Assembly: GCA_035997675.1 (NCBI GenBank)
Contig: DASYIJ010000347.1
Coordinates: forward strand, 1-8,306
Direction of reading: 5' to 3'
Length of the DNA: 8,306 nucleotides
From: JALYZC01 sp035997675
GTDB lineage: Bacteria > Actinomycetota > Thermoleophilia > Solirubrobacterales > Solirubrobacteraceae
This document shows positions 1 through 5,667 of the stretch, piece after piece; the first letter of the stretch is position 1; every line of letters starts with the position of its first letter. A program made the position numbers and the translations under genes. The notes under the pieces were generated by a model. The model searched no databases, was not told the origin of the DNA, and saw only the letters and a list, made by a program, of their open reading frames with translations.

Positions 1-23
1 AAGGCGTGCGTCGTAATCACGAG

Positions 24-41
24 GCGCCGGTCTGCCGGCGC
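24..41. other. GC-rich hairpin just before the first VOC gene
   Basis: A perfect 7-bp inverted repeat, GCGCCGG (24-30) and CCGGCGC (35-41), encloses the four-base loop TCTG. It abuts the purine-rich Shine-Dalgarno sequence GGAGAGGGG at 42-50. It may be the terminator of a gene left of the window, lacking a T-tract as is common in high-GC actinobacteria, or a leader hairpin affecting access to the ribosome binding site. The sequence alone does not decide between these. Confidence 0.45.
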
Positions 42-55
42 GGAGAGGGGCGAAC

Positions 56-430
56 ATGGGATATCCGGTAGTTCACTTCGAGGTCACCGGCAAGGACGGG
101 GAGAAGCTGGCGGGCTTTTACTCCGAGCTGTGCGGGTGGGAGATCGACACCAACAATCCCTTGCACTACGGAGTGGTGCCGCGGGAAGGAAACACGGGCG
201 CCGACGGCGCCGGAATCGGCGGCGGCGTGGGGACTGCTCCAGGCGGAGGAGACGGCCTGGTGACGTTCTACATCGGCGTGCCTGACGTGGGGGCTGCTCT
301 GGAGAGAGCGGAGAGCCTGGGCGGGACACGCCTGTTCGGTCCGGACACGGTCCCGGGAGCGGGCATCGAACTCGGACAGTTCGCGGACCCGGAAGGTCAC
401 GTCGTCGGCCTGGTGAAGACGGAGTCCTAG
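56..430 (+). CDS. VOC (glyoxalase/bleomycin resistance fold) family protein
   Basis: This encodes a 124-residue single-module VOC protein. The start is well supported: a GAGGGG Shine-Dalgarno at 45-50 lies five bases before the ATG. The sequence shows the usual pattern of this soluble family: a first beta strand VVHFEVTG (residues 5-12, with a candidate metal-ligand His7), an FYSELCGWEI helix-strand turn near 25-34, a Gly-rich middle (about 48-65), a second half opening with VTFYIGVPDV, and the closing motif FADPEGHVVGLV. VOC proteins of this type are cytoplasmic, and members act as lyases, isomerases, dioxygenases or drug-binding proteins, so the reaction cannot be assigned. It resembles the actinobacterial proteins loosely annotated as glyoxalase-like or Cfp30B-like. 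It is convergent with a second, sequence-distinct VOC gene; the two are not recent duplicates. Confidence 0.9.
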   Translation: MGYPVVHFEVTGKDGEKLAGFYSELCGWEIDTNNPLHYGVVPREGNTGADGAGIGGGVGTAPGGGDGLVTFYIGVPDVGAALERAESLGGTRLFGPDTVPGAGIELGQFADPEGHVVGLVKTES

Positions 431-432
431 GC

Positions 433-478
433 GGAACGTTCGCGGCAGGGCCCAGCATGCGGGCCCTGCCGGCGTTCC
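433..478. terminator. Bidirectional terminator-like hairpin between convergent VOC genes
   Basis: A perfect 11-bp stem, CGGCAGGGCCC (443-453) and GGGCCCTGCCG (461-471), has a 7-base loop. A second outer stem, GGAACG (433-438) with CGTTCC (473-478), extends it across a small internal bulge. It begins three bases after the stop codon of the plus-strand VOC gene and lies 79 bases beyond the stop of the minus-strand one. There is no T-tract on either strand. The symmetry and convergent position fit a shared factor-independent terminator of high-GC type. Confidence 0.75.
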
Positions 479-556
479 TCGGCGTAGCGAGTGAAGCGCC
501 GTCCGCCCGGCGGCAGCGCGGGTTAGACCACGTCTGCGGCGTCGGCCCCGGTGCCG

Positions 557-973
557 TCAGGAATTCGGCGTCGGCTGCATGATCCGGAATGCGTTGCCGA
601 ACGGATCCCGACCGCCGCAGTCGATCCCGTAGTCGCGCTGTGTGGGCTCCTCGGTGAACTCCACCCCGCGCGCCTTCAGATCCTCGTACACCTTCTGGCA
701 GTCATCGACGGTGAAGCCGATCCAGCCGGCCGTGGCCCCCTTCGAGACCAGCTCGCGCACCTGCTCCGTCGTCGCGTCGTCCATGGCCGGCGGGCCGGGC
801 TTCTCGAGCAGGATCTCGCGGTCGGGCTCGCCGGGGACGATGACGGTGAGCCAGCGCATGAACCCCAGATCCGCGTCGGTCTGGACCTCGAGCCCGAGCT
901 TTCCGACATAGAAGTCGAGCGCCTGCTCGTGATCGAGGACGAAGATCGACGAGAGCCGGACGTTGGTGAGCAT
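557..973 (-). CDS. VOC family protein (PhnB/glyoxalase-like)
   Basis: This encodes a 138-residue VOC protein from the ATG at 973. I chose this start because family members begin directly with the first strand, here MLTNVRLSSIFVLDHEQALDFY. The frame stays open to an ATG at 1054, adding 27 residues that do not look like VOC; neither start has a clear Shine-Dalgarno. The first half has the FYVGKLGLEV turn (residues 21-30) and RWLTVIVPG. The second half has GWIGFTVDDCQKVYEDLKARGVEF, and the closing strand contains RDPFGNAFRI. It is soluble and its substrate is unknown. It lies 133 bases downstream of the MFS pump on the same strand, so it could be a second gene of that transcript, but the gap is wide. 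VOC proteins near drug pumps can be antibiotic-binding or modifying proteins; here that is only a possibility. Confidence 0.88.
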   Translation of the reverse strand: MLTNVRLSSIFVLDHEQALDFYVGKLGLEVQTDADLGFMRWLTVIVPGEPDREILLEKPGPPAMDDATTEQVRELVSKGATAGWIGFTVDDCQKVYEDLKARGVEFTEEPTQRDYGIDCGGRDPFGNAFRIMQPTPNS

Positions 974-1106
974 GAAGCGCGACCATACTCGGCGTTCGCC
1001 GTCCGCGCTTCTCCAAAGCTGCTGTCCCATCAAGCCCGGGTCAGGCTGTGACATTGCGCGAGCGGGCGATTGCGCCGAACGGATCAGCCGCGCGGCGCCG
1101 GCCGGA

Positions 1107-2618
1107 TCACGCGGCGTCCTCGAGCGCCGGCTCGGGTGCCCGCGGCAGGGAACCGTCGGTCGCCTCCGGCAGTGCGTCGGCCGGCGGTTGCTCCTCCTCG
1201 CCGCGGGTGTTGGTGACGCGCAGCGCGACCACGGCGGCGGCCAGGAGGAAGATGCTCGAGGCGAGCAGCGCCCGCTGGAAGCCCGAGGTCAGTGCCTCGG
1301 CCTGGGGGGCGTGACCGGCCAGCAGGTGCGCGGTGCGGGATGTGGCGATCGCAGAGAAGATCGCGAGTCCGAGGGCGCCGCCGACCTGCTGCGAGGCGTT
1401 CAGAAGGGCGGCGGCGAGGCCGGCCTTGTCGGCCGGCACCCCCGCATTTGCGGCCGTCGTGACCGCGACGAACACCGCGCCCAGCCCGATCGACATGATC
1501 ATCATCCCCGGGAGCAGGTCGGCGACGTAGGAGCCGTGGACCGGGATGTGCGAGAGCCAGTACACGCCACCTGCGGCGATCAGCGAGCCGACGACGATCA
1601 CCGGCCGCGTCCCGGTGCGCGCCAGGAGCTGTGAGGAGACGCCGGCGGCGATCGCGACGCCGAAGCAGAGCGGCAGGTAGGCGGCTCCGGTCTGGATCGG
1701 CGAGTAGCCCAGGACGCTCTGCATGTAGAGCGTGAGGAAGAAGAACATCGCGAGGAAGCCCGCGACGGCGACCAATTGGGTGGCGTCGGCCGCGGCGAGC
1801 CCCCTGATGCGGAAGATCGAGAGGGGCAGGAGCGGGTTCTTCCTTCGCTGCTCGTTGACCACGAACGCGGCCAGCAGCGCGAAGGCTCCGGCGAGCTCGA
1901 CGATCGTGCCGGTGCTGCCCCAGCCCTGATCGGGTGCCTTCACCAGCGTGAAGACGAGCAGCAACATCCCACCGGTGCCCAGGATCGTTCCGAGGAAGTC
2001 GAAGTCCGCGAGCCGCGCGCGCCGTCGTTCGCCGCTGATGAGCAAGAAGATCCCGCCGAGCACGAGCACGGCGGCCAGCGGATTGACGAACATGACCCAG
2101 CGCCAGCCCGGGCCGTCGGTCAGCAGACCGCCGAGGAGCACGCCGGCCGCGGATGCGAGCCCGGCAACCGCCCCCCAGATCCCGAGCGCCGTGTTGCGGT
2201 CCGAGCCCTCCCTGAACGTCGTCGTCAGGATCGACAGGGCGGCCGGAAGCATCATCGCGGCGCCGATCCCCTGCGCCAGACGAGCGCCAACCAGGACACC
2301 CGCGCTTCCGGCGAACCCCCCGACCAGCGATGAGACGCCGATCAGCACCGTGCCGGCCACCAGGACGCGGCGCCGGCCGAGGAGGTCCGCGGCGCGGCCG
2401 CCCAACAGCATGAAGCCGCCGTAGGTGAGCAGGTAGCCACTGGGGATCCACTGCAGGTCCTGCTGTGAGAAGCCCAGATCACGGCGGATGGAGGGAAGCG
2501 CGATGTTGACGATCGACGCGTCGACGAAATCAAGAAACGCGACGGCGGCCAGCAGGCCGAGCGTGAGCTTGCCGCGGCGAGTCGCGAGAAAAGACGGTTG
2601 GGGAGCTGCTGACGCCAT
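1107..2618 (-). CDS. MFS drug efflux transporter, DHA2 (EmrB/QacA) family
   Basis: This encodes a 503-residue inner-membrane proton-coupled drug exporter of the 14-helix DHA2 type. The start is the ATG at 2618, preceded at 7 bases by the Shine-Dalgarno GGAGGT; the open frame runs further upstream but only through regulatory sequence. Helix 1 carries DFVDASIVNIALPSI (about residues 30-44), the DHA2 signature with a membrane acidic residue (Asp33). QWIPSGYLL follows, then loop 2-3 motif A, GGRAADLLGRRR (73-84). GWRWVMFVNP (171-180) is also typical of the family. Hydrophobic segments alternate with short basic loops to the end, followed by a hydrophilic, acidic tail (about 30 residues). Length and motifs look intact. 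Upstream are a 29-bp inverted repeat and a MarR-like remnant, so it was probably repressed by a ligand-responsive regulator. The exported compound cannot be read from the sequence. Confidence 0.93.
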   Translation of the reverse strand: MASAAPQPSFLATRRGKLTLGLLAAVAFLDFVDASIVNIALPSIRRDLGFSQQDLQWIPSGYLLTYGGFMLLGGRAADLLGRRRVLVAGTVLIGVSSLVGGFAGSAGVLVGARLAQGIGAAMMLPAALSILTTTFREGSDRNTALGIWGAVAGLASAAGVLLGGLLTDGPGWRWVMFVNPLAAVLVLGGIFLLISGERRRARLADFDFLGTILGTGGMLLLVFTLVKAPDQGWGSTGTIVELAGAFALLAAFVVNEQRRKNPLLPLSIFRIRGLAAADATQLVAVAGFLAMFFFLTLYMQSVLGYSPIQTGAAYLPLCFGVAIAAGVSSQLLARTGTRPVIVVGSLIAAGGVYWLSHIPVHGSYVADLLPGMMIMSIGLGAVFVAVTTAANAGVPADKAGLAAALLNASQQVGGALGLAIFSAIATSRTAHLLAGHAPQAEALTSGFQRALLASSIFLLAAAVVALRVTNTRGEEEQPPADALPEATDGSLPRAPEPALEDAA

Positions 2619-2625
2619 GTGGAAG

Positions 2626-2631
2626 ACCTCC
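2626..2631 (-). promoter_or_regulatory. Shine-Dalgarno of the MFS pump gene
   Basis: On the minus strand GGAGGT lies 7 bases before the ATG at 2618. It is one of the strongest ribosome binding sites in the window and decides the start against the upstream in-frame ATG at 2726, which would place the operator inside the coding region. Confidence 0.85.
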
Positions 2632-2645
2632 GGCCGGTCGTATCC

Positions 2646-2674
2646 TTTGTGGTACAGATGATTTGTAGCACAAA
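2646..2674. promoter_or_regulatory. 29-bp inverted repeat, probable operator of the MFS pump
   Basis: The repeat is centred on base 2660. The left arm reads TTTGTGGTACAGAT (2646-2659). The right arm, read on the opposite strand, is TTTGTGCTACAAAT; 12 of 14 positions match. It can also be read as two smaller palindromes of form TTTGT-NNN-ACARA, centred at 2652 and 2668 and so 16 bp apart. It is an AT-rich island in GC-rich surroundings, 15 bases upstream of the Shine-Dalgarno of the pump. Long symmetric AT-rich repeats between a pump gene and a divergent regulator are typical binding sites for MarR or TetR repressors, sometimes for two dimers. I could not place a convincing -35/-10 pair. Confidence 0.75.
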
Positions 2675-2694
2675 TGATTGGCGCAGACCAGTAA

Positions 2695-2829
2695 CCTCGA
2701 GGATGCCGAAATGGCCGCCAACTCACGATGGTCGCGCTGATCGACCAGCTCGAGGCCGCAGGATCGGGTAAAGGACGCCGAGGAGGGGGACTAGCGTCGT
2801 TCTGGCGGGACCGCGCCGACGCCCACTAG
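2695..2829 (+). pseudogene. Remnant of a MarR-family regulator gene
   Basis: An open stretch after the stop codon at 2692-2694 encodes, at 2725-2763, TMVALIDQLEAAG. In intact MarR proteins this is the end of the DNA-recognition helix and the following helix, normally continuing as GLVxRxxxxxDRRA into the beta wing. Here the reading leaves the family after the Gly: the next residues are SGKGRRGGGLASFW, with a stop at 2827. About 60 expected residues before the match are also missing, because the operator lies only some 50 bases upstream. The position, divergent from an MFS pump with an operator between, is where a MarR repressor gene usually sits. I read this as a decayed gene that lost both ends. 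The match is short and chance similarity is not excluded. The TAG stop shares bases with the stop of the facing gene. Confidence 0.45.
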
Positions 2830-3260
2830 TCGCCCAGCGAATCGATCTTCTGCCAGGTCTGCGGTCCCACGATTCCGTCAACCGCGATACCGGTAGCGCC
2901 CTGCAGCGCCTTCACGCCCGCCTCGGTCAGCGGGCCGAAGATCCCGTCGACGCCGCCGGTGTCGTATCCCGCGGCCGTCAGGCGGCTCTGGACCCGTCGA
3001 ACGGCGAGGCCGGTGGAGCCCTTGTGCAGAGTCGGCTTGTCGAATTCGGCCGCCTCGTCGATGTTCCGCCAGGTGATCGGCCCGACCACGCCGTCGGCCG
3101 CGATCCCGCGGTCCTGCTGGAAGGACTTCACCGCCGCCTCGGTCTTCGGGCCGAACTGGCCATCCGCGGCCCCGGGGTCGTGACCCAGCTCCTTCAACGC
3201 CTCCTGGAGCTGGCGAACGGGCTCGCCTGTCGATCCGTTTGAGAGTGTGGGCTCAGCCAT
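2826..3260 (-). CDS. Protein with two tandem peptidoglycan-binding domains
   Basis: This encodes a 144-residue protein consisting almost wholly of two PG_binding_1-type repeats: residues 4-68 and 76-140. Each runs PTL-x2-GSTG, then VRxxQxxL, then a turn with DGxFGPxTEAxVKxxQ, then GIAxDGxVGPxTWxxID. These three-helix modules bind peptidoglycan and usually target a fused hydrolase to the cell wall. No catalytic domain, signal peptide or membrane helix is present, which is odd for a wall-binding protein. It may be exported by another route, work inside the cell, or use the fold for another ligand. A GGGAGGAG Shine-Dalgarno lies directly before the ATG at 3260. An unrecognised 97-residue gene lies 111 bases upstream on the same strand. 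Confidence 0.88.
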   Translation of the reverse strand: MAEPTLSNGSTGEPVRQLQEALKELGHDPGAADGQFGPKTEAAVKSFQQDRGIAADGVVGPITWRNIDEAAEFDKPTLHKGSTGLAVRRVQSRLTAAGYDTGGVDGIFGPLTEAGVKALQGATGIAVDGIVGPQTWQKIDSLGD

Positions 3261-3371
3261 CGCTCCTCCCTCTTCCGGTTTCGAGATCCGTGCAAGCCCT
3301 ATCAGACCGGAGCACGAACGATGAAGGATCTGCCGGGATCGAGAGCTCCACCCGGCAAATCTTGTGCGGCG

Positions 3372-3665
3372 TCAGCGCGGGGGAGGCGGGAGGGTCGCGA
3401 GCATGCGGCGCTCGGCCGACCCAAGGTCGTTCGCCGCGCTCTGCAGCGCGACGATGATGTCGGCCACGTCGCTCCCTCCGTCCCGGCTCAGGCCGGAGTA
3501 GCTGGCCAGCACGTCGAGCGTCTCGCCGCGCAGCTCGGAAATTCGGGCGCAGACGTCCTGCGAGGCATCAACGCCCGAGGTGGTGCCGGGGTCCAGCGGG
3601 CTGAGCGATGCGGAGGCGAACGCAACCATCGACTCCGTTATCGCCATGCGCGGTTCGGGCTGCAT
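3372..3665 (-). CDS. Hypothetical protein, about 97 residues
   Basis: I do not recognise a family. Third codon positions are overwhelmingly G or C, and the amino acid composition is balanced, mildly acidic and rich in Ala, Ser and Leu, with helix-like stretches (GETLDVLASYSGL; VADIIVALQSAANDLGSAERRML), so it looks coding rather than a shadow frame. There is one Cys (about residue 38), no signal peptide and no membrane helix; the C terminus is LPPPPR. The start is uncertain: Met1 (3665) has GAGGG directly against it, and Met7 (3647) and Met13 (3629) are alternatives. It is divergent from the GH10 gene, and AT-rich bases near 3670-3690 could hold promoters for both. It may be co-transcribed with the peptidoglycan-binding gene downstream. 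Confidence 0.6.
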   Translation of the reverse strand: MQPEPRMAITESMVAFASASLSPLDPGTTSGVDASQDVCARISELRGETLDVLASYSGLSRDGGSDVADIIVALQSAANDLGSAERRMLATLPPPPR

Positions 3666-3783
3666 CCCTCAAAACGGCGATTTTTGGTGCAGCAGGGCCG
3701 AGCGGAACCTGCCGGTGGCTCACCAACGCTGCCGTACGCGGTCCGCGGTCCGCGGCGTCGCCCCGGCAGGCGGCTACCTCGAT

Positions 3784-3818
3784 CCGGGCAGGCCCTTTGT
3801 CCGGCCTGCCCTGCCCGG
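3784..3818 (+). other. Overlapping inverted repeats in the leader of the GH10 gene
   Basis: GGGCAGGCC (3786-3794) pairs perfectly with GGCCTGCCC (3803-3811) around an 8-base loop. CCGGGCAG (3784-3791) can instead pair with CTGCCCGG (3811-3818). The two pairings share the left arm and exclude each other. The element ends 37 bases before the proposed GTG start of the GH10 gene. It could be an mRNA structure, a leftover terminator or a protein site. No T-run follows it. Confidence 0.4.
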
Positions 3819-3855
3819 CGTCAAGGCACGCGACGCAGCGCGCGAAACAGCGGTC

Positions 3856-5370
3856 GTGCGCCTCCGTCATCAGTTTTGTCTACCGCTGTTTTTCTTGATC
3901 CTCGTCGTTCCGTCGGCGGCGCAGGCGCGCGACGTGCCGCTGAGCACCCTGGCGACGAGTGCCGGCCAGGCTCAGAGCCGCGCCGACGGCACGATCCTGC
4001 TCCGGCCCGGGGCGACCGTGCGGACGGACCTCGCGGTACGCGAGGGACACGGGCTGACGGCGCAACTCGAACGGCGGGATCGCTGCGATGGCATTTTGCA
4101 GGTGACCGCCCGCCTCGGCGACCAGGCGGCGACCAGGCTCGTCGACCGCGCGACCCGAACGTTGTCCTTCGGTCTCACCGCGCCGGCCGGGACGACGCGA
4201 TTGTCGCTGAGCGTCGTCCAGCTCCGGGACAGGGCGGCCGAGGCCCGAGCCAGGAAGCGCCGCGGGCAGTCGAGGAAGCGCCGCTCGCTGTCGCGGAAGC
4301 GCGGTCGGGCCGGGTCCGCACGCCGCCGCGCCGGGTCGCAACGCCGGCGCCGGCCGCGCGTACGGCGCAAGGTCGCCCCCGCCCCGCCGTGTCAGCCTGC
4401 CCTTCTCCTCAGGCGCCTGACCGTCCTCGAACGGCTCCCGCTCAACGCAGCCATGACGACGGCTCACTTCGGGCAGGACGCCTTCTACCAGGCGCAGTTC
4501 CCCCAGCACTTCGACGGGCTCACCCCCGAGAACGAGCTCAAGTGGTCGAGCACCGAGCCACAGCAGGGCAAGTTCACCTTCGATGCCGGCGATCGGATCG
4601 TCAACTGGGCGCTCGCGACCGGCAGGTCCGTGCGCGGGCACGTCCTGGTGTGGGACTTCCAGAACTCCGACTACGTGACCGACCCCAAGGACTTCTATCT
4701 GTTCCAACACCACTGGAAGCGCGACGAGCTGATCGCGGTGATGCAGGAGCACATCCTCAACGTGGTCTCGCACTTCCGCGGCCGCATCCCCGAGTGGGAC
4801 GTCGTCAACGAGGCCTTCAACGACGACGGGACCTACAAGAACAACCTCTGGTACCAGGTCATCGGCCCCGAGTACATCGCGCTCGCGTTCCGGTTCGCCC
4901 ACGCGGTCGACCCGCAGGCGAAGCTCTTCTACAACGACCTCGGATACGAGGTCGGCGGGCCGCACACCGACGCCGTACTGCGCATGGTCCGCAGCCTGCG
5001 CGAGCAGGGTGTCCCAATCGACGGCGTGGGCCTGGAATCGCACTTCAACACCTCGGCCGGTTACATCACGGAGCGCATGCGCCCGGTCCTGCAGGCGTTC
5101 GCGAATCTGGGTCTTGCCGAGGAGATCACCGAACTCGACGTCAACACCGGACCCGGCGGCGCGGACAGGCTCGCGGCCGAGGCCGAGGTGTACCGTCAGG
5201 TCGCGCGCGCCTGCGTCGAGCAGATCGCCTGTCAGCGCGTGACCACGTGGGGCTACACCGACCGCTACAGCTGGCTCGGCGGCGACGCCCAGGCGCTTCC
5301 GTTCGACGCCGACTACCAGCCCAAGCCGGCATGGCAGGCGCTCGAGAACGAAGTGCGGGCGCCGGCCTAA
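3856..5370 (+). CDS. Secreted GH10 family glycoside hydrolase (endo-beta-1,4-xylanase-like)
   Basis: From the GTG at 3856 this is 504 residues. That start yields a textbook signal peptide, MRLRHQFCLPLFFLILVVPSAAQA, with likely cleavage after residue 24; no Shine-Dalgarno is visible, and the frame is open further upstream. Residues 25-120 are beta-rich and could be a carbohydrate-binding module. Residues 125-173 form an extremely basic linker. The GH10 barrel runs from about 190 to the end: ENELKW (225-230), RGHVLVW (260-266), WDVVNEAF with acid/base Glu319, ITELDV with nucleophile Glu426, and TTWGYTD near the end. GH10 enzymes cleave internal beta-1,4-xylosidic bonds with retention of configuration. 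Two positions differ from the usual consensus: Asp267 replaces the His after VW, and Glu394 replaces Gln in GxGLQSH. Substrate preference may therefore be altered. It is convergent with the zinc-finger gene, three bases away. Confidence 0.9.
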   Translation: MRLRHQFCLPLFFLILVVPSAAQARDVPLSTLATSAGQAQSRADGTILLRPGATVRTDLAVREGHGLTAQLERRDRCDGILQVTARLGDQAATRLVDRATRTLSFGLTAPAGTTRLSLSVVQLRDRAAEARARKRRGQSRKRRSLSRKRGRAGSARRRAGSQRRRRPRVRRKVAPAPPCQPALLLRRLTVLERLPLNAAMTTAHFGQDAFYQAQFPQHFDGLTPENELKWSSTEPQQGKFTFDAGDRIVNWALATGRSVRGHVLVWDFQNSDYVTDPKDFYLFQHHWKRDELIAVMQEHILNVVSHFRGRIPEWDVVNEAFNDDGTYKNNLWYQVIGPEYIALAFRFAHAVDPQAKLFYNDLGYEVGGPHTDAVLRMVRSLREQGVPIDGVGLESHFNTSAGYITERMRPVLQAFANLGLAEEITELDVNTGPGGADRLAAEAEVYRQVARACVEQIACQRVTTWGYTDRYSWLGGDAQALPFDADYQPKPAWQALENEVRAPA

Positions 5371-5373
5371 CCG

Positions 5374-5646
5374 CTAGCCGGGCGCGACGACGAAGGCGAC
5401 CTCGTCGACGTAGCACCAGGACCAGTCCTCACCGGGCTCCAGCGAGCTGACGATCGCGTGGCCGCTCGACGCGGCGTGCTTGCTCGCGTGCTGGTTCGGA
5501 GACGAGTCGCAGCAGGCGACGTGGCCGCAGTTGCGGCAGACGCGGAGGTGGACCCATTGGCCGCCGATCTTCAGGCAGTCCTCGCAGCCGGCGAACTCCT
5601 CGGGCGGGTCGACCCGGATCTGATCGAGGTGCTCGCAAACGGCCAT
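5374..5646 (-). CDS. Stand-alone UBP-type zinc finger protein
   Basis: From the ATG at 5646 this is a 90-residue single-domain protein of the zf-UBP type; a TTG two codons upstream (5652) is an alternative start. Neither has a strong ribosome binding site. The metal-binding pattern is complete: CEHLDQ at the N terminus, GCEDC, RVCRNCGHVACCDSS, then HASKHAASSGH, and the closing strand WCYVDEVAF. In eukaryotes this fold binds the C terminus of ubiquitin; small bacterial versions are common in actinobacteria but have no established role that I know of. The gene begins 21 bases after the stop of the HD-domain gene on the same strand, so the two are probably co-transcribed. Its stop faces the GH10 stop at a distance of three bases. 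Confidence 0.88.
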   Translation of the reverse strand: MAVCEHLDQIRVDPPEEFAGCEDCLKIGGQWVHLRVCRNCGHVACCDSSPNQHASKHAASSGHAIVSSLEPGEDWSWCYVDEVAFVVAPG

Positions 5647-5667
5647 GCTCAAGCTCTAACAGCCTCG

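Noticed and set aside
974..1054. 27-residue extension of the second VOC protein
   Set aside because: No Shine-Dalgarno at 1054 and the family starts at MLTNVR; not fully excluded.
1084..2451. A 455-codon open frame on the minus strand inside the MFS gene
   Set aside because: Its Arg/Gly/Ala-rich translation lacks any motif; the other minus-strand frame encodes an intact transporter with a Shine-Dalgarno.
2619..2726. N-terminal extension of the MFS protein to the upstream ATG
   Set aside because: It would encode the operator palindrome and lacks a ribosome binding site, while the ATG at 2618 has a strong one and gives the normal N terminus.
3731..3758. Tandem GGTCCGC-like repetition upstream of GH10
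   Set aside because: Only two short copies; too little to call a repeat array.
3880..5043. A 387-codon antisense open frame over GH10
   Set aside because: Antisense shadow with a composition mirroring the GH10 codons and no recognisable domain.
3321..5450. A 709-codon open frame overlapping the GH10 gene on the same strand
   Set aside because: It is the +1 shadow of a high-GC gene: Arg-, Pro- and Ala-rich throughout with no domain, while the GH10 frame carries clear motifs.
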